Part shown: positions 9,857 to 21,800 of the stretch, piece by piece
Position numbering within the stretch: position 1 is the first letter of the stretch
Layout: each line of letters begins with the position of its first letter
Source: Macrostomum hystrix
Lineage: Eukaryota; Platyhelminthes; Macrostomidae
NCBI GenBank assembly: GCA_950097015.1
Contig: CATNEN010000039.1
Location: 8,572,501-8,636,500 of the forward strand
Length of the DNA stretch: 64,000 nt
Direction of reading: 5' to 3'
Made by a program: the position numbers and the translations under genes
The notes under the pieces: model-generated
Told to the model about the DNA's origin: nothing
The model's input: the letters and a program-made list of their open reading frames with translations, nothing else
Database searches by the model: none

Positions 9857-12800
9857 GTAAAAGGTTTCTGCTCATTTTTCCTATGTATAGTGCCAGATAG
9901 GATAGTGGGAGTGCCAGATAGGATAGTGGGAGTGCCAGATAGAATAGTGGGAGTGCCAGATAGTATAGTGGGAGTGCCAGATAGAATAGTGGGAGTGTCA
10001 GAAAGAATAGTGGGAGTGCCAGATAGGATAGTAGGAGTGCCAGATAGAATAGTATGAGTGCCAGATAGGATAGTGGGAGTGCCAGATAGGATAGTGGGAT
10101 AGTGGGAGTGGGAGTGGGAGTGCCAGATAGTGGGATAGGATAGTGGGAGTGCCAGATAGGATAGTGGGAGTGCCAGATAGAATAGTGGGAGTGCCAGATA
10201 GAATAGTGGGAGCGCCAGACAAGATAGTGGGAGTGCCAGATAGAATAGTGGGTGTGCCAGATAGAATAGTGGGAGTGCCAGACAAGATAGTGGGAGTGCC
10301 AGATAGAATAGTGGGAGTGCCAGATAGTATAGTGGGAGTGCCAGATAGAATAGTGGGAGTGCCAGAAAGAATAGTGGGAGTGCCAGATAGGATAGTGGGA
10401 GTGCCAGATAGAATAGTATGAGTGCCAGATAGGATAGTGGGAGTGCCAGATAGGATAGTATGAGTGCCAGATAGAATAGTGGGAGTGCCAGATAGGATAG
10501 TGGGAGTGCCAGATAGGATAGTATGAGTGCCACATAGGATAAAAAGGAGTGACAGAAATGATAGTAGGAGTGCCAGACAGGATAGTGGGAGTGCCAGACA
10601 AGATAGCAGGAGTGCCACATAGGATAAAAAGGAGTGACAGAAATGATAGTAGGAGTGCCAGACAGGATAGTGGGAGTGCCAGACAAGATAGCAGGAGTGC
10701 CACATAGGATAAAAAGGAGTGCCAGAAAGGATAGTGGGAGTGCCAGATAGAATAGTGGGAGTGCCAGATAGGATAGTAGGAGTGCCAGATAGAATAGTGG
10801 GAGTGCCAGATAGAATAGTGGGAGTGCCAGATAGAATAGTGGGAGTGCCAGATTGAAAAGTAGGAGTGCCAGATAGAATAGTGGGAGTGCCAGACAAGAT
10901 AGTGGGAGTGCCAGATAGAATAGTGGGAGTGCCAGATAGTATAGTGGGAGTGCCAGATAGAATAGTGGGAGTGTCAGAAAGAATAGTGGGAGTGCCAGAT
11001 AGTATAGTGGGAGTGCCATATAGAATAGTATGAGTGCCAGATAGGATAGTGGGAGTGCCAGATAGGATAGTGGGATAGTGGGAGTGGGAGTGGGAGTGCC
11101 AGATAGTGGGATAGGATAGTGGGAGTGCCAGATAGGATAGTGGGAGTGCCAGATAGAATAGTGGGAGTGCCAGATAGAATAGTGGGAGCGCCAGACAAGA
11201 TAGTGGGAGTGCCAGATAGAATAGTGGGTGTGCCAGATAGAATAGTGGGAGTGCCAGACAAGATAGTGGGAGTGCCAGATAGAATAGTGGGAGTGCCAGA
11301 TAGTATAGTGGGAGTGCCAGATAGAATAGTGGGAGTGCCAGAAAGAATAGTGGGAGTGCCAGATAGGATAGTGGGAGTGCCAGATAGAATAGTATGAGTG
11401 CCAGATAGGATAGTGGGAGTGCCAGATAGGATAGTATGAGTGCCAGATAGAATAGTGGGAGTGCCAGATAGGATAGTGGGAGTGCCAGATAGGATAGTAT
11501 GAGTGCCACATAGGATAAAAAGGAGTGACAGAAATGATAGTAGGAGTGCCAGACAGGATAGTGGGAGTGCCAGACAAGATAGCAGGAGTGCCACATAGGA
11601 TAAAAAGGAGTGACAGAAATGATAGTAGGAGTGCCAGACAGGATAGTGGGAGTGCCAGACAAGATAGCAGGAGTGCCACATAGGATAAAAAGGAGTGCCA
11701 GAAAGGATAGTGGGAGTGCCAGATAGAATAGTGGGAGTGCCAGATAGGATAGTAGGAGTGCCAGATAGAATAGTGGGAGTGCCAGATAGAATAGTGGGAG
11801 TGCCAGATAGAATAGTGGGAGTGCCAGATTGAAAAGTAGGAGTGCCAGATAGAATAGTGGGAGTGCCAGACAAGATAGTGGGAGTGCCAGATAGAATAGT
11901 GGGAGTGCCAGATAGTATAGTGGGAGTGCCATATAGAATAGTATGAGTGCCAGATAGGATAGTGGGAGTGCCAGATAGGATAGTGGGATAGTGGGAGTGG
12001 GAGTGGGAGTGCCAGATAGTGGGATAGGATAGTGGGAGTGCCAGATAGGATAGTGGGAGTGCCAGATAGAATAGTGGGAGTGCCAGATAGAATAGTGGGA
12101 GTGCCAGACAAGATAGTGGGAGTGCCAGATAGAATAGTGGGTGTGCCAGATAGAATAGTGGGAGTGCCAGACAAGATAGTGGGAGTGCCAGATAGAATAG
12201 TGGGAGTGCCAGATAGTATAGTGGGAGTGCCAGATAGAATAGTGGGAGTGCCAGAAAGAATAGTGGGAGTGCCAGATAGGATAGTGGGAGTGCCAGATAG
12301 AATAGTATGAGTGCCAGATAGGATAGTGGGAGTGCCAGATAGGATAGTATGAGTGCCAGATAGAATAGTGGGAGTGCCAGATAGGATAGTGGGAGTGCCA
12401 GATAGGATAGTATGAGTGCCACATAGGATAAAAAGGAGTGACAGAAATGATAGTAGGAGTGCCAGACAGGATAGTGGGAGTGCCAGACAAGATAGCAGGA
12501 GTGCCACATAGGATAAAAAGGAGTGCCAGAAAGGATAGTGGGAGTGCCAGATAGAATAGTGGGAGTGCCAGATAGAATAGTGGGAGTGCCAGATAGAATA
12601 GTGGGAGTGCCAGATTGAAAAGTAGGAGTGCCAGATAGAATAGTGGGAGTGCCAGATAGAATAGTGGGAGTGCCAGACAAGATAGTGGGAGTGCCAGATA
12701 GAATAGTGGGAGTGCCAGATAGTATAGTGGGAGTGCCAGATAGAATAGTGGGAGTGTCAGAAAGAATAGTGGGAGTGCCAGATAGTATAGTGGGAGTGCC

Positions 12801-15800
12801 ATATAGAATAGTATGAGTGCCAGATAGGATAGTGGGAGTGCCAGATAGGATAGTGGGATAGTGGGAGTGGGAGTGGGAGTGCCAGATAGTGGGATAGGAT
12901 AGTGGGAGTGCCAGATAGGATAGTGGGAGTGCCAGATAGAATAGTGGGAGTGCCAGATAGAATAGTGGGAGTGCCAGACAAGATAGTGGGAGTGCCAGAT
13001 AGAATAGTGGGTGTGCCAGATAGAATAGTGGGAGTGCCAGACAAGATAGTGGGAGTGCCAGATAGAATAGTGGGAGTGCCAGATAGTATAGTGGGAGTGC
13101 CAGATAGAATAGTGGGAGTGCCAGAAAGAATAGTGGGAGTGCCAGATAGGATAGTGGGAGTGCCAGATAGAATAGTATGAGTGCCAGATAGGATAGTGGG
13201 AGTGCCAGATAGGATAGTATGAGTGCCAGATAGAATAGTGGGAGTGCCAGATAGGATAGTGGGAGTGCCAGATAGGATAGTATGAGTGCCACATAGGATA
13301 AAAAGGAGTGACAGAAATGATAGTAGGAGTGCCAGACAGGATAGTGGGAGTGCCAGACAAGATAGCAGGAGTGCCACATAGGATAAAAAGGAGTGACAGA
13401 AATGATAGTAGGAGTGCCAGACAGGATAGTGGGAGTGCCAGACAAGATAGCAGGAGTGCCACATAGGATAAAAAGGAGTGCCAGAAAGGATAGTGGGAGT
13501 GCCAGATAGAATAGTGGGAGTGCCAGATAGGATAGTAGGAGTGCCAGATAGAATAGTGGGAGTGCCAGATAGAATAGTGGGAGTGCCAGATAGAACAGTG
13601 GGAGTGCCAGAATGAAAAGTAAGAGTGCCAGATAGAATAGTGGGAGTGCCAGATAGAATAGTGGGAGTGCCAGACAAGATAGTGGGAGTGCCAGATAGAA
13701 TAGTGGGAGTGCCAGATAGTATAGTGGGAGTGCCAGATAGAATAGTGGGAGTGTCAGAAAGAATAGTGGGAGTGCCAGATAGTATAGTGGGAGTGCCATA
13801 TAGAATAGTATGAGTGCCAGATAGGATAGTGGGAGTGCCAGATAGGATAGTGGGATAGTGGGAGTGGGAGTGGGAGTGCCAGATAGTGGGATAGGATAGT
13901 GGGAGTGCCAGATAGGATAGTGGGAGTGCCAGATAGAATAGTGGGAGTGCCAGATAGAATAGTGGGAGTGCCAGACAAGATAGTGGGAGTGCCAGATAGA
14001 ATAGTGGGTGTGCCAGATAGAATAGTGGGAGTGCCAGACAAGATAGTGGGAGTGCCAGATAGAATAGTGGGAGTGCCAGATAGTATAGTGGGAGTGCCAG
14101 ATAGAATAGTGGGAGTGCCAGAAAGAATAGTGGGAGTGCCAGATAGGATAGTGGGAGTGCCAGATAGAATAGTATGAGTGCCAGATAGGATAGTGGGAGT
14201 GCCAGATAGGATAGTATGAGTGCCAGATAGAATAGTGGGAGTGCCAGATAGGATAGTGGGAGTGCCAGATAGGATAGTATGAGTGCCACATAGGATAAAA
14301 AGGAGTGACAGAAATGATAGTAGGAGTGCCAGACAGGATAGTGGGAGTGCCAGACAAGACAGCAGGAGTGCCACATAGGATAAAAAGGAGTGACAGAAAT
14401 GATAGTAGGAGTGCCAGACAGGATAGTGGGAGTGCCAGACAAGATAGCAGGAGTGCCACATAGGATAAAAAGGAGTGCCAGAAAGGATAGTGGGAGTGCC
14501 AGATAGAATAGTGGGAGTGCCAGATAGGATAGTAGGAGTGCCAGATAGAATAGTGGGAGTGCCAGATAGAATAGTGGGAGTGCCAGATAGAATAGTGGGA
14601 GTGCCAGATTGAAAAGTGGGAGTGCCAGATAGAATAGTGGGAGTGCCAGATAGGATAGTGGGAGTGCCAGATAGGATAGTGGGAGTGCCAGATAGAATAG
14701 TGGGAGTGCCAGATAGAATAGTGGGAGTGCCAGATAGAATAGTGGGAGTGCCAGAAATGATAGTAGGAGTGCCAGACAAAATAATGGGAGTGCCAGATAG
14801 AATAGTGGGAGTGCCAGATAGAATAGTGGGAGTGCAATCTCAGACTATTCTTGATTCGTTTCCTTGCCTCACTGACATTGCAGCCCTGATCCGCCAGGTC
14901 AGCAATCCCCAACAGCTGGCTAGTTGTCCGGGCGGCGACGGCGGCGGCCAGCGTCAGCTGCGATGTCCGGAGCGATCGCGAATTTTCGTCCGGTCAGCCG
15001 GCGACGAAGCAGCGATCTGCGGCGGCCGCGGAGGCGGTGGCGGTCGCATCCGAAACACCACGAAGCGGCTGTTTGACAGAGACAATAGCGAATCCCCCGC
15101 TGGCTGTGGCATCTCCAGGGCGCTGCAGGTGCAGTCAGAGTACAGAATCAGTAGACTGAGATGGTTGGGGTGAGAAGGGGATCAGTAGACTGAGATGGTT
15201 GGGGTGAGAAGGGGATCAGTAGACTGTGATGGTTGGAGTGAGAAGGGGATCAGTAGACTGATGGTTGGAGTGAGAAGGGGATCAGTAGACTGTGATGGTT
15301 GGAGTGAGAAGGGGATCAGTAGACTGATGGTTGGAGTGAGAAGTGGATCAGTAGACTGTGATGGTTGGAGTGAGAAGGGGATCAGTAGACTGATGGTTGG
15401 AGTGAGAAGTGGATCAGTAGACTGTGATGGTTGGAGTGAGAAGGGGATCAGTAGACTGATGGTTGGAGTGAGAAGGGGATCAGTAGACTGCGATGGTTGG
15501 AGTGAGAAGGGGATCAGTAGACTGTGATGGTTGGAGTGAGAAGGGGATCAGTAGACTGATGGTTGGAGTGAGAAGGGGATCAGTAGACTGATGGTTGGAG
15601 TGAGAAGGGGATCAGTAGACTGCGATGGTTGGAGTGAGAAGGGGATCAGTAGACTGTGATGGTTGGAGTGAGAAGGGGATCAGTAGACTGATGGTTGGAG
15701 TGAGAAGGGGATCAGTAGACTGAGATGGTTGGGGTGAGAAGGGGATCAGTAGACTGTGATGGTTGGAGTGAGAAGGGGATCAGTAGACTGATGGTTGGAG

Positions 15801-18800
15801 TGAGAAGGGGATCAGTAGACTGTGATGGTTGGAGTGAGAAGGGGATCAGTAGACTGATGGTTGGAGTGAGAAGTGGATCAGTAGACTGTGATGGTTGGAG
15901 TGAGAAGGGGATCAGTAGACTGATGGTTGGAGTGAGAAGGGGATCAGTAGACTGCGATGGTTGGAGTGAGAAGGGGATCAGTAGACTGTGATGGTTGGAG
16001 TGAGAAGGGGATCAGTAGACTGTGATGGTTGGGTGAGAAGGGGATCAGTAGACTGATGGTTGGAGTGAGAAGGGGATCAGTAGACTGAGATGGTTGGGGT
16101 GAGAAGGGGATCAGTAGACTGAGATGTTTGGAGTGAGAAGGGGATCAGTAGACTGTAATGGTTGGGGTGAGAAGGGGATCAGTAGACTGTGATGGTTGGA
16201 GTGAGAAGGGGATCAGTAGACTGATGGTTGGAGTGAGAAGGGGATCAGTAGACTGCGATGGTTGGAGTGAGAAGGGGATCAGTAGACTGTGATGGTTGGG
16301 TGAGAAGGGGATCAGTAGACTGTGATGGTTGGGGTGAGAAGGGGATCAGTAGACTGTGATGGTTGGGGTGAGAAGGTGATCAGTAGACTGTGATGGTTGG
16401 GGTGAGAAGGGGATCAGTAGACTGTGATGGTTGGGGTGAGAAGGGGATCAGTAGACTGCGATGGTTGGGGTGAGAAGGGGATCAGTAGACTGTGATGGTT
16501 GGAGTGAGAAGGGGATCAGTAGACTGTGATGGTTGGAGTGAGAAGGGGATCAGTAGACTGAGATGGTTGGAGTGAGAAGGGGATCAGTAGACTGTGATAG
16601 TTGGAGTGAGAAGGTGATCAGTAGACTGAGATGGTTGGGGTGAGAAGGGGATCAGTAGACTGTGATGGTTGGAGTGAGAAGGGGATCAGTAGACTGTGAT
16701 GGTTGGGGTGAGAAGGGGATCAGTAGACTGTGGTGGTTGGGTGAGAAGGGGATCAGTAGACTGTGACGGTTGGGGTGAGAAGGGGATCAGTAGACTGTGA
16801 CGGTTGGGGTGAGAAGGGGATCAGTAGACTGTGATGGTTGGGGTGAGAAGGGGATCAGTAGACTGCGATGGTTGGGGTGAGAAGGGGATCAGTAGACTGT
16901 GATGGTTGGAGTGAGAAGGTGATCAGTAGACTGAGATGGTTGGGGTGAGAAGGGGATCAGTAGACTGTGATGGTTGGAGTGAGAAGGGGATCAGTAGACT
17001 GTGATGGTTGGGGTGAGAAGGGGATCAGTAGACTGTGATGGTTGGGTGAGAAGGGGATCAGTAGACTGTGACGGTTGGGGTGAGAAGGGGATCAGTAGAC
17101 TGTGACGGTTGGGGTGAGAAGGGGATCAGTAGACTGTGATGGTTGGGGTGAGAAGGGGATCAGTAGACTGCGATGGTTGGGGTGAGAAGGGGATCAGTAG
17201 ACTGTGATGGTTGGGGTGAGAAGGGGATCAGTAGACTGTGGTGGTTGGGTGAGAAGGGGATCAGTAGACTGTGATGGTTGGGGTGAGAAGGGGATCAGTA
17301 GACTGTGATGGTTGGGGTGAGAAGGGGATCAGTAGAATGTGATGGTTGGAGTGAGAAGGGGATCAGTAGACTGTGATGGTTGGAGTGAGAAGGGGATCAG
17401 TAGACTGTGATGGTTGGGGTGAGAAGGGAATCAGTAGACTGTGATGGTTGGGGTGAGAAGGGGATCAGTAGACTGTGATGGTTGGAGTGAGAAGGGGGTC
17501 AGTAGACTGTGATGGTTGGGGTGAGAAGGGGATCAGTAGACTGTGATGGTTGGGGTGAGAAGGGGATCAGTAGACTGCGATGGTTGGGGTGAGAAGGGGA
17601 TCAGTAGACTGTGATGGTTGGGGTGAGAAGGGGATCAGTAGACTGTGGTGGTTGGGTGAGAAGGGGATCAGTAGACTGTGATGGTTGGGGTGAGAAGGGG
17701 ATCAGTAGACTGTGATGGTTGGAGTGAGAAGGGGATCAGTAGACTGTGACGGTTGGAGTGAGAAGGGGATCAGTAGACTGTGATGGTTGGGGTGAGAAGG
17801 GGATCAGTAGACTGTGATGGTTGGGGTGAGAAGGGGATCAGTAGACTGTGATGGTTGGGGTGAGAAGTGGATCAGTAGACTGTGATGGTTGGGGTGAGAA
17901 GGGGATCAGTAGACTGCGATGGTTGGAGTGAAAAGGGGATCAGTGGACTTTGATGGTTGGAGTGAGAATGGGTCAGTAAAGTTTGAAATGTTGCCTGAGA
18001 TTGGGTGAAAAGCTTTATGCTATATTCGATCTCGTATCCCAATGTCCGATCCGCAGTTTTCTTACAACTAGCACAATATCTAGACTGGTTGGTTTATAAT
18101 CCTCATGGGATCTGAGCGGTTGGGATCTAAGAAGTGATGCATTCACGCATTGATTGCCTTGTATTCCCTATCGAACATTTATCAGAAGCGCTCCGCCGTG
18201 TTCTGAAGTTCATGAATTAAGTGGCACTTTATTATGCAGTCAGTGGGTTAGACAATATGCTAGGACAAGGTTTACAGTTCGGCCGTAGAAAGCTGTATAA
18301 TTTTTCACACCCTGAACAGTGTTCTGAACAGTAGCCTTATTAACGCAGTAGCAAAGTCGCAGACCTATGCTTAGAATATATTTTCATCTTTTGTGTATTA
18401 GATTTAATAATGAAAACATTCAACTTTCAGCTTAATAGAGCTAGTAGCAGATCTGTGGGAAAAGTTCTCAAATGTCCTGCTCATAAAAAACACACTAAAT
18501 TCTCACCGTGCGCTCATTGCGAATGGGTAGTCAAAGGTTTTCATCAGCGTTTGCTAAACTATATATGCTCTCATAGGTAAGAAAATGGGTGTCTAATGTC
18601 TATGGTAAGTTCTGTGATTCAATTTCATAATATCGGAAGACTGTCTATGGTAAATAGTGTCGGGATTTCGTTTAATTTAAGAAAACCATAAACCATGCAG
18701 TCTGCATTTAACTAAGGAACCGTAGATCACTATGCTATAGTAATACAAGAAGGGGATCAGTAGACTGTGATGGTTGGGGTGAGAAGGGGATCAGTAGACT

Positions 18801-21800
18801 GTGATGGTTGGAGTGAGAAGGGGATCAGTAGACTGTGATGGTTGGGGTGAGAAGGGGATCAGTAGACTGTGATGGTTAGAGTGAGAAGGGGATCAGTAGA
18901 CTGTGATGGTTGGGGTGAGAAGGGGATCAGTAGACTGTGATGGTTGGAGTGAGAAGGGGATCAGTAGACTGTGATGGTTGGAGTGAGAAGGGGATCAGTA
19001 GACTGTGATGGTTGGGGTGAGAAGGGGATCAGTAGACTGTGATGGTTAGAGTGAGAAGGGGATCAGTAGACTGTGATGGTTGGGGTGAGAAGGGGATCAG
19101 TAGACTGTGATGGTTGGAGTGAGAAGGGGATCAGTAGACTGTGATGGTTGGGGTGAGAAGGGGATCAGTAGACTGTGATGGTTAGAGTGAGAAGGGGATC
19201 AGTAGACTGTGATGGTTGGGGTGAGAAGGGGATCAGTAGACTGTGATGGTTGGAGTGAGAAGGGGATCAGTAGACTGTGATGGTTGGGGTGAGAAGGGGA
19301 TCAGTAGACTGTGATGGTTGGGGTGAGAAGGGGATCAGTAGACTGTGATGGTTGGAGTGAGAAGGGGATCAGTAGACTGTGATGGTTGGGGTGAGAAGGG
19401 AATCAGTAGACTGTGATGGTTGGGGTGAGAAGGGGATCAGTAGACTGTGATGGTTGGAGTGAGAAGGGGATCAGTAGACTGTGATGGTTGGAGTGAGAAG
19501 GGGATCAGTAGACTGTGATGGTTGGGGTGAGAAGGGGATCAGTAGACTGTGATGGTTGGAGTGAGAAGGGGATCAGTAGACTGTGATGGTTGGGGTGAGA
19601 AGGGAATCAGTAGACTGTGATGGTTGGGGTGAGAAGGGGATCAGTAGACTGTGATGGTTGGAGTGAGAAGGGGGTCAGTAGACTGTGATGGTTGGGGTGA
19701 GAAGGGGATCAGTAGAATGTGATGGTTGGAGTGAGAAGGGGATCAGTAGACTGTGATGGTTGGAGTGAGAAGGGGATCAGTAGACTGTGATGGTTGGGGT
19801 GAGAAGGGAATCAGTAGACTGTGATGGTTGGGGTGAGAAGGGGATCAGTAGACTGTGATGGTTGGAGTGAGAAGGGGGTCAGTAGACTGTGATGGTTGGG
19901 GTGAGAAGGGGATCAGTAGAATGTGATGGTTGGAGTGAGAAGGGGATCAGTAGACTGTGATGGTTGGGGTGAGAAGGGGATCAGTAGACTGTGATGGTTG
20001 GAGTGAGAAGGGGGTCAGTAGACTGTGATGGTTGGGGTGAGAAGGGGATCAGTAGAATGTGATGGTTGGAGTGAGAAGGGGATCAGTAGACTGTGATGGT
20101 TGGGGTGAGAAGGGGATCAGTAGACTGTGATGGTTGGGGTGAGAAGGGGATCAGTAGACTGTGATGGTTGGGGTGAGAAGGGGATCAGTAGACTGTGATG
20201 GTTGGGGTGAGAAGGGGATCAGTAGACTGTGATGGTTGGGGTGAGAAGGGGATCAGTAGATTGTGATGGTTGGGGTGAGAAGGGGATCAGTAGACTGTGA
20301 TGGTTGGGGTGAGAAGGGTTCTACTCTGATCCCCTTCTCACCCCAACCATCGCAGTCTACTGATCCCCTTCTTAACAATCATTAAAATTAAGTTTTAATG
20401 AACCAATTTTATAACAATATTCAATCAAGATTAGGTAGTCATGTACAATTTCATATCTTAAATTAATAATTTAATTTATTATTTAGCAGGCTAGAAAGTC
20501 CTGAAACAATTTTCCCTGACATTTTACCGATCTAAAAGTAACGATTTATCCCTACTATGTTAAAAAAAGAAGCGACATAAGTAAAAAGCAGGGAATAAAA
20601 ATAAAGAAACGAAAAATAAAGCAAACAAAAGTAGTGGAAAAATGAGAAATAGGATGGAGAGAGAGGAGTAGGAGAGGGATGGTGGAAAGATAGAGCACTG
20701 TGAGTTGCCGTGGCCTCGCTCGCTCTGCTCATTACTCATGCAGCCATGGCAGCAGCAGTGCTGCCGCATTACAGATAAGAATCTGCGGCTTACAATGCGC
20801 GGACTATTGCAGAATGCTTGGCTAAGAGCTTTGCAATATCCAGCGTATGGCCCAGGCTGGGAAGTGGCGGCTTGCATCCAGACAGAGCTTGTGTTGCATG
20901 GCAGTTTAGGCTGGCGCCCCCCCAGCCTTTGCATTTATAGCAATGCGTTTTGCACAGCCTGAATGTGTGCAGAGCAGCCAGAAGCTCGCGTTGGGCAAAT
21001 GTCTTGTTTAGTCCGAATGCTAGCAGATATCAAGGCCATTCTTTGCATGTGAGATTTCGCCATTGCAGTGAGCACGGGGTAAGGGGAGCAGAGAGTTAAA
21101 AGTGCGTGTGGGAGTAAAAACAAAATTAGACAAACTCCCTAAATGTGAGCACTCGGACAATTTGTGTGTTCGTGTATACACCACCAGATTAGACGTGAGA
21201 AAAATACGAGGAGAGAGGACAGGAAAGAGGAGAGAGAAGAGAGGAGACAGCAGAGATCAGAGGAGAGATCAGAGCAGAGATCAGAGGAGAGATCAGAGGA
21301 GAGAGCAGAGAGATCAGATGAGAGAGCAGAGATCAGATGAGAGAGCAGAGATTAGAGGAGAGAGCAGAGATTAGAGGAGAGAGAAGAGATCAAAGGAGAG
21401 AGCAGAGATCAGAGAAGAAAGGAGAGATGAGAGGAGAGAGAAGAGATCAAAGGAGAGAGCAGAGATTAGAGGAGAGAGCAGAGATTAGAGGAGAGAGAAG
21501 AGATCAAAGGAGAGAGCAGAGATCAGAGAAGAAAGGAGAGATGAGAGGAGAGAGAAGAGATCAAAGGAGAGAGCAGAGATTAGAGGAGAGAGCAGAGATT
21601 AGAGGAGAGAGCAGAGATTAGAGGAGAGAGCAGAGATCAGAGGAGAGAGCAGAGATTAGAGGAGAGAGAAGAGATCAAAGGAGAGAGCAGAGATCAGAGA
21701 AGAAAGGAGAGATGAGAGGAGAGAGGAGAGATGAGAGAGCAGAAATGAGAGGAAAATGTAAGATATGAAAGCTAGCGAAGAAATATGAAAGTGAGCTTAG

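Noticed and set aside
9772-14912. Reverse-strand open frames of 911-1312 codons across the 21-bp array
   Set aside because: The unit is 21 bp with no stop in several frames, so length is expected by chance; composition is a simple heptapeptide repeat, and the region is bounded by the splice sites of intron 1.
20705-20962. 85-codon frame in EVA-1-like intron 2
   Set aside because: Exons 2 and 3 already join in phase to a continuous SUEL domain; this frame has no splice context or recognisable motif.
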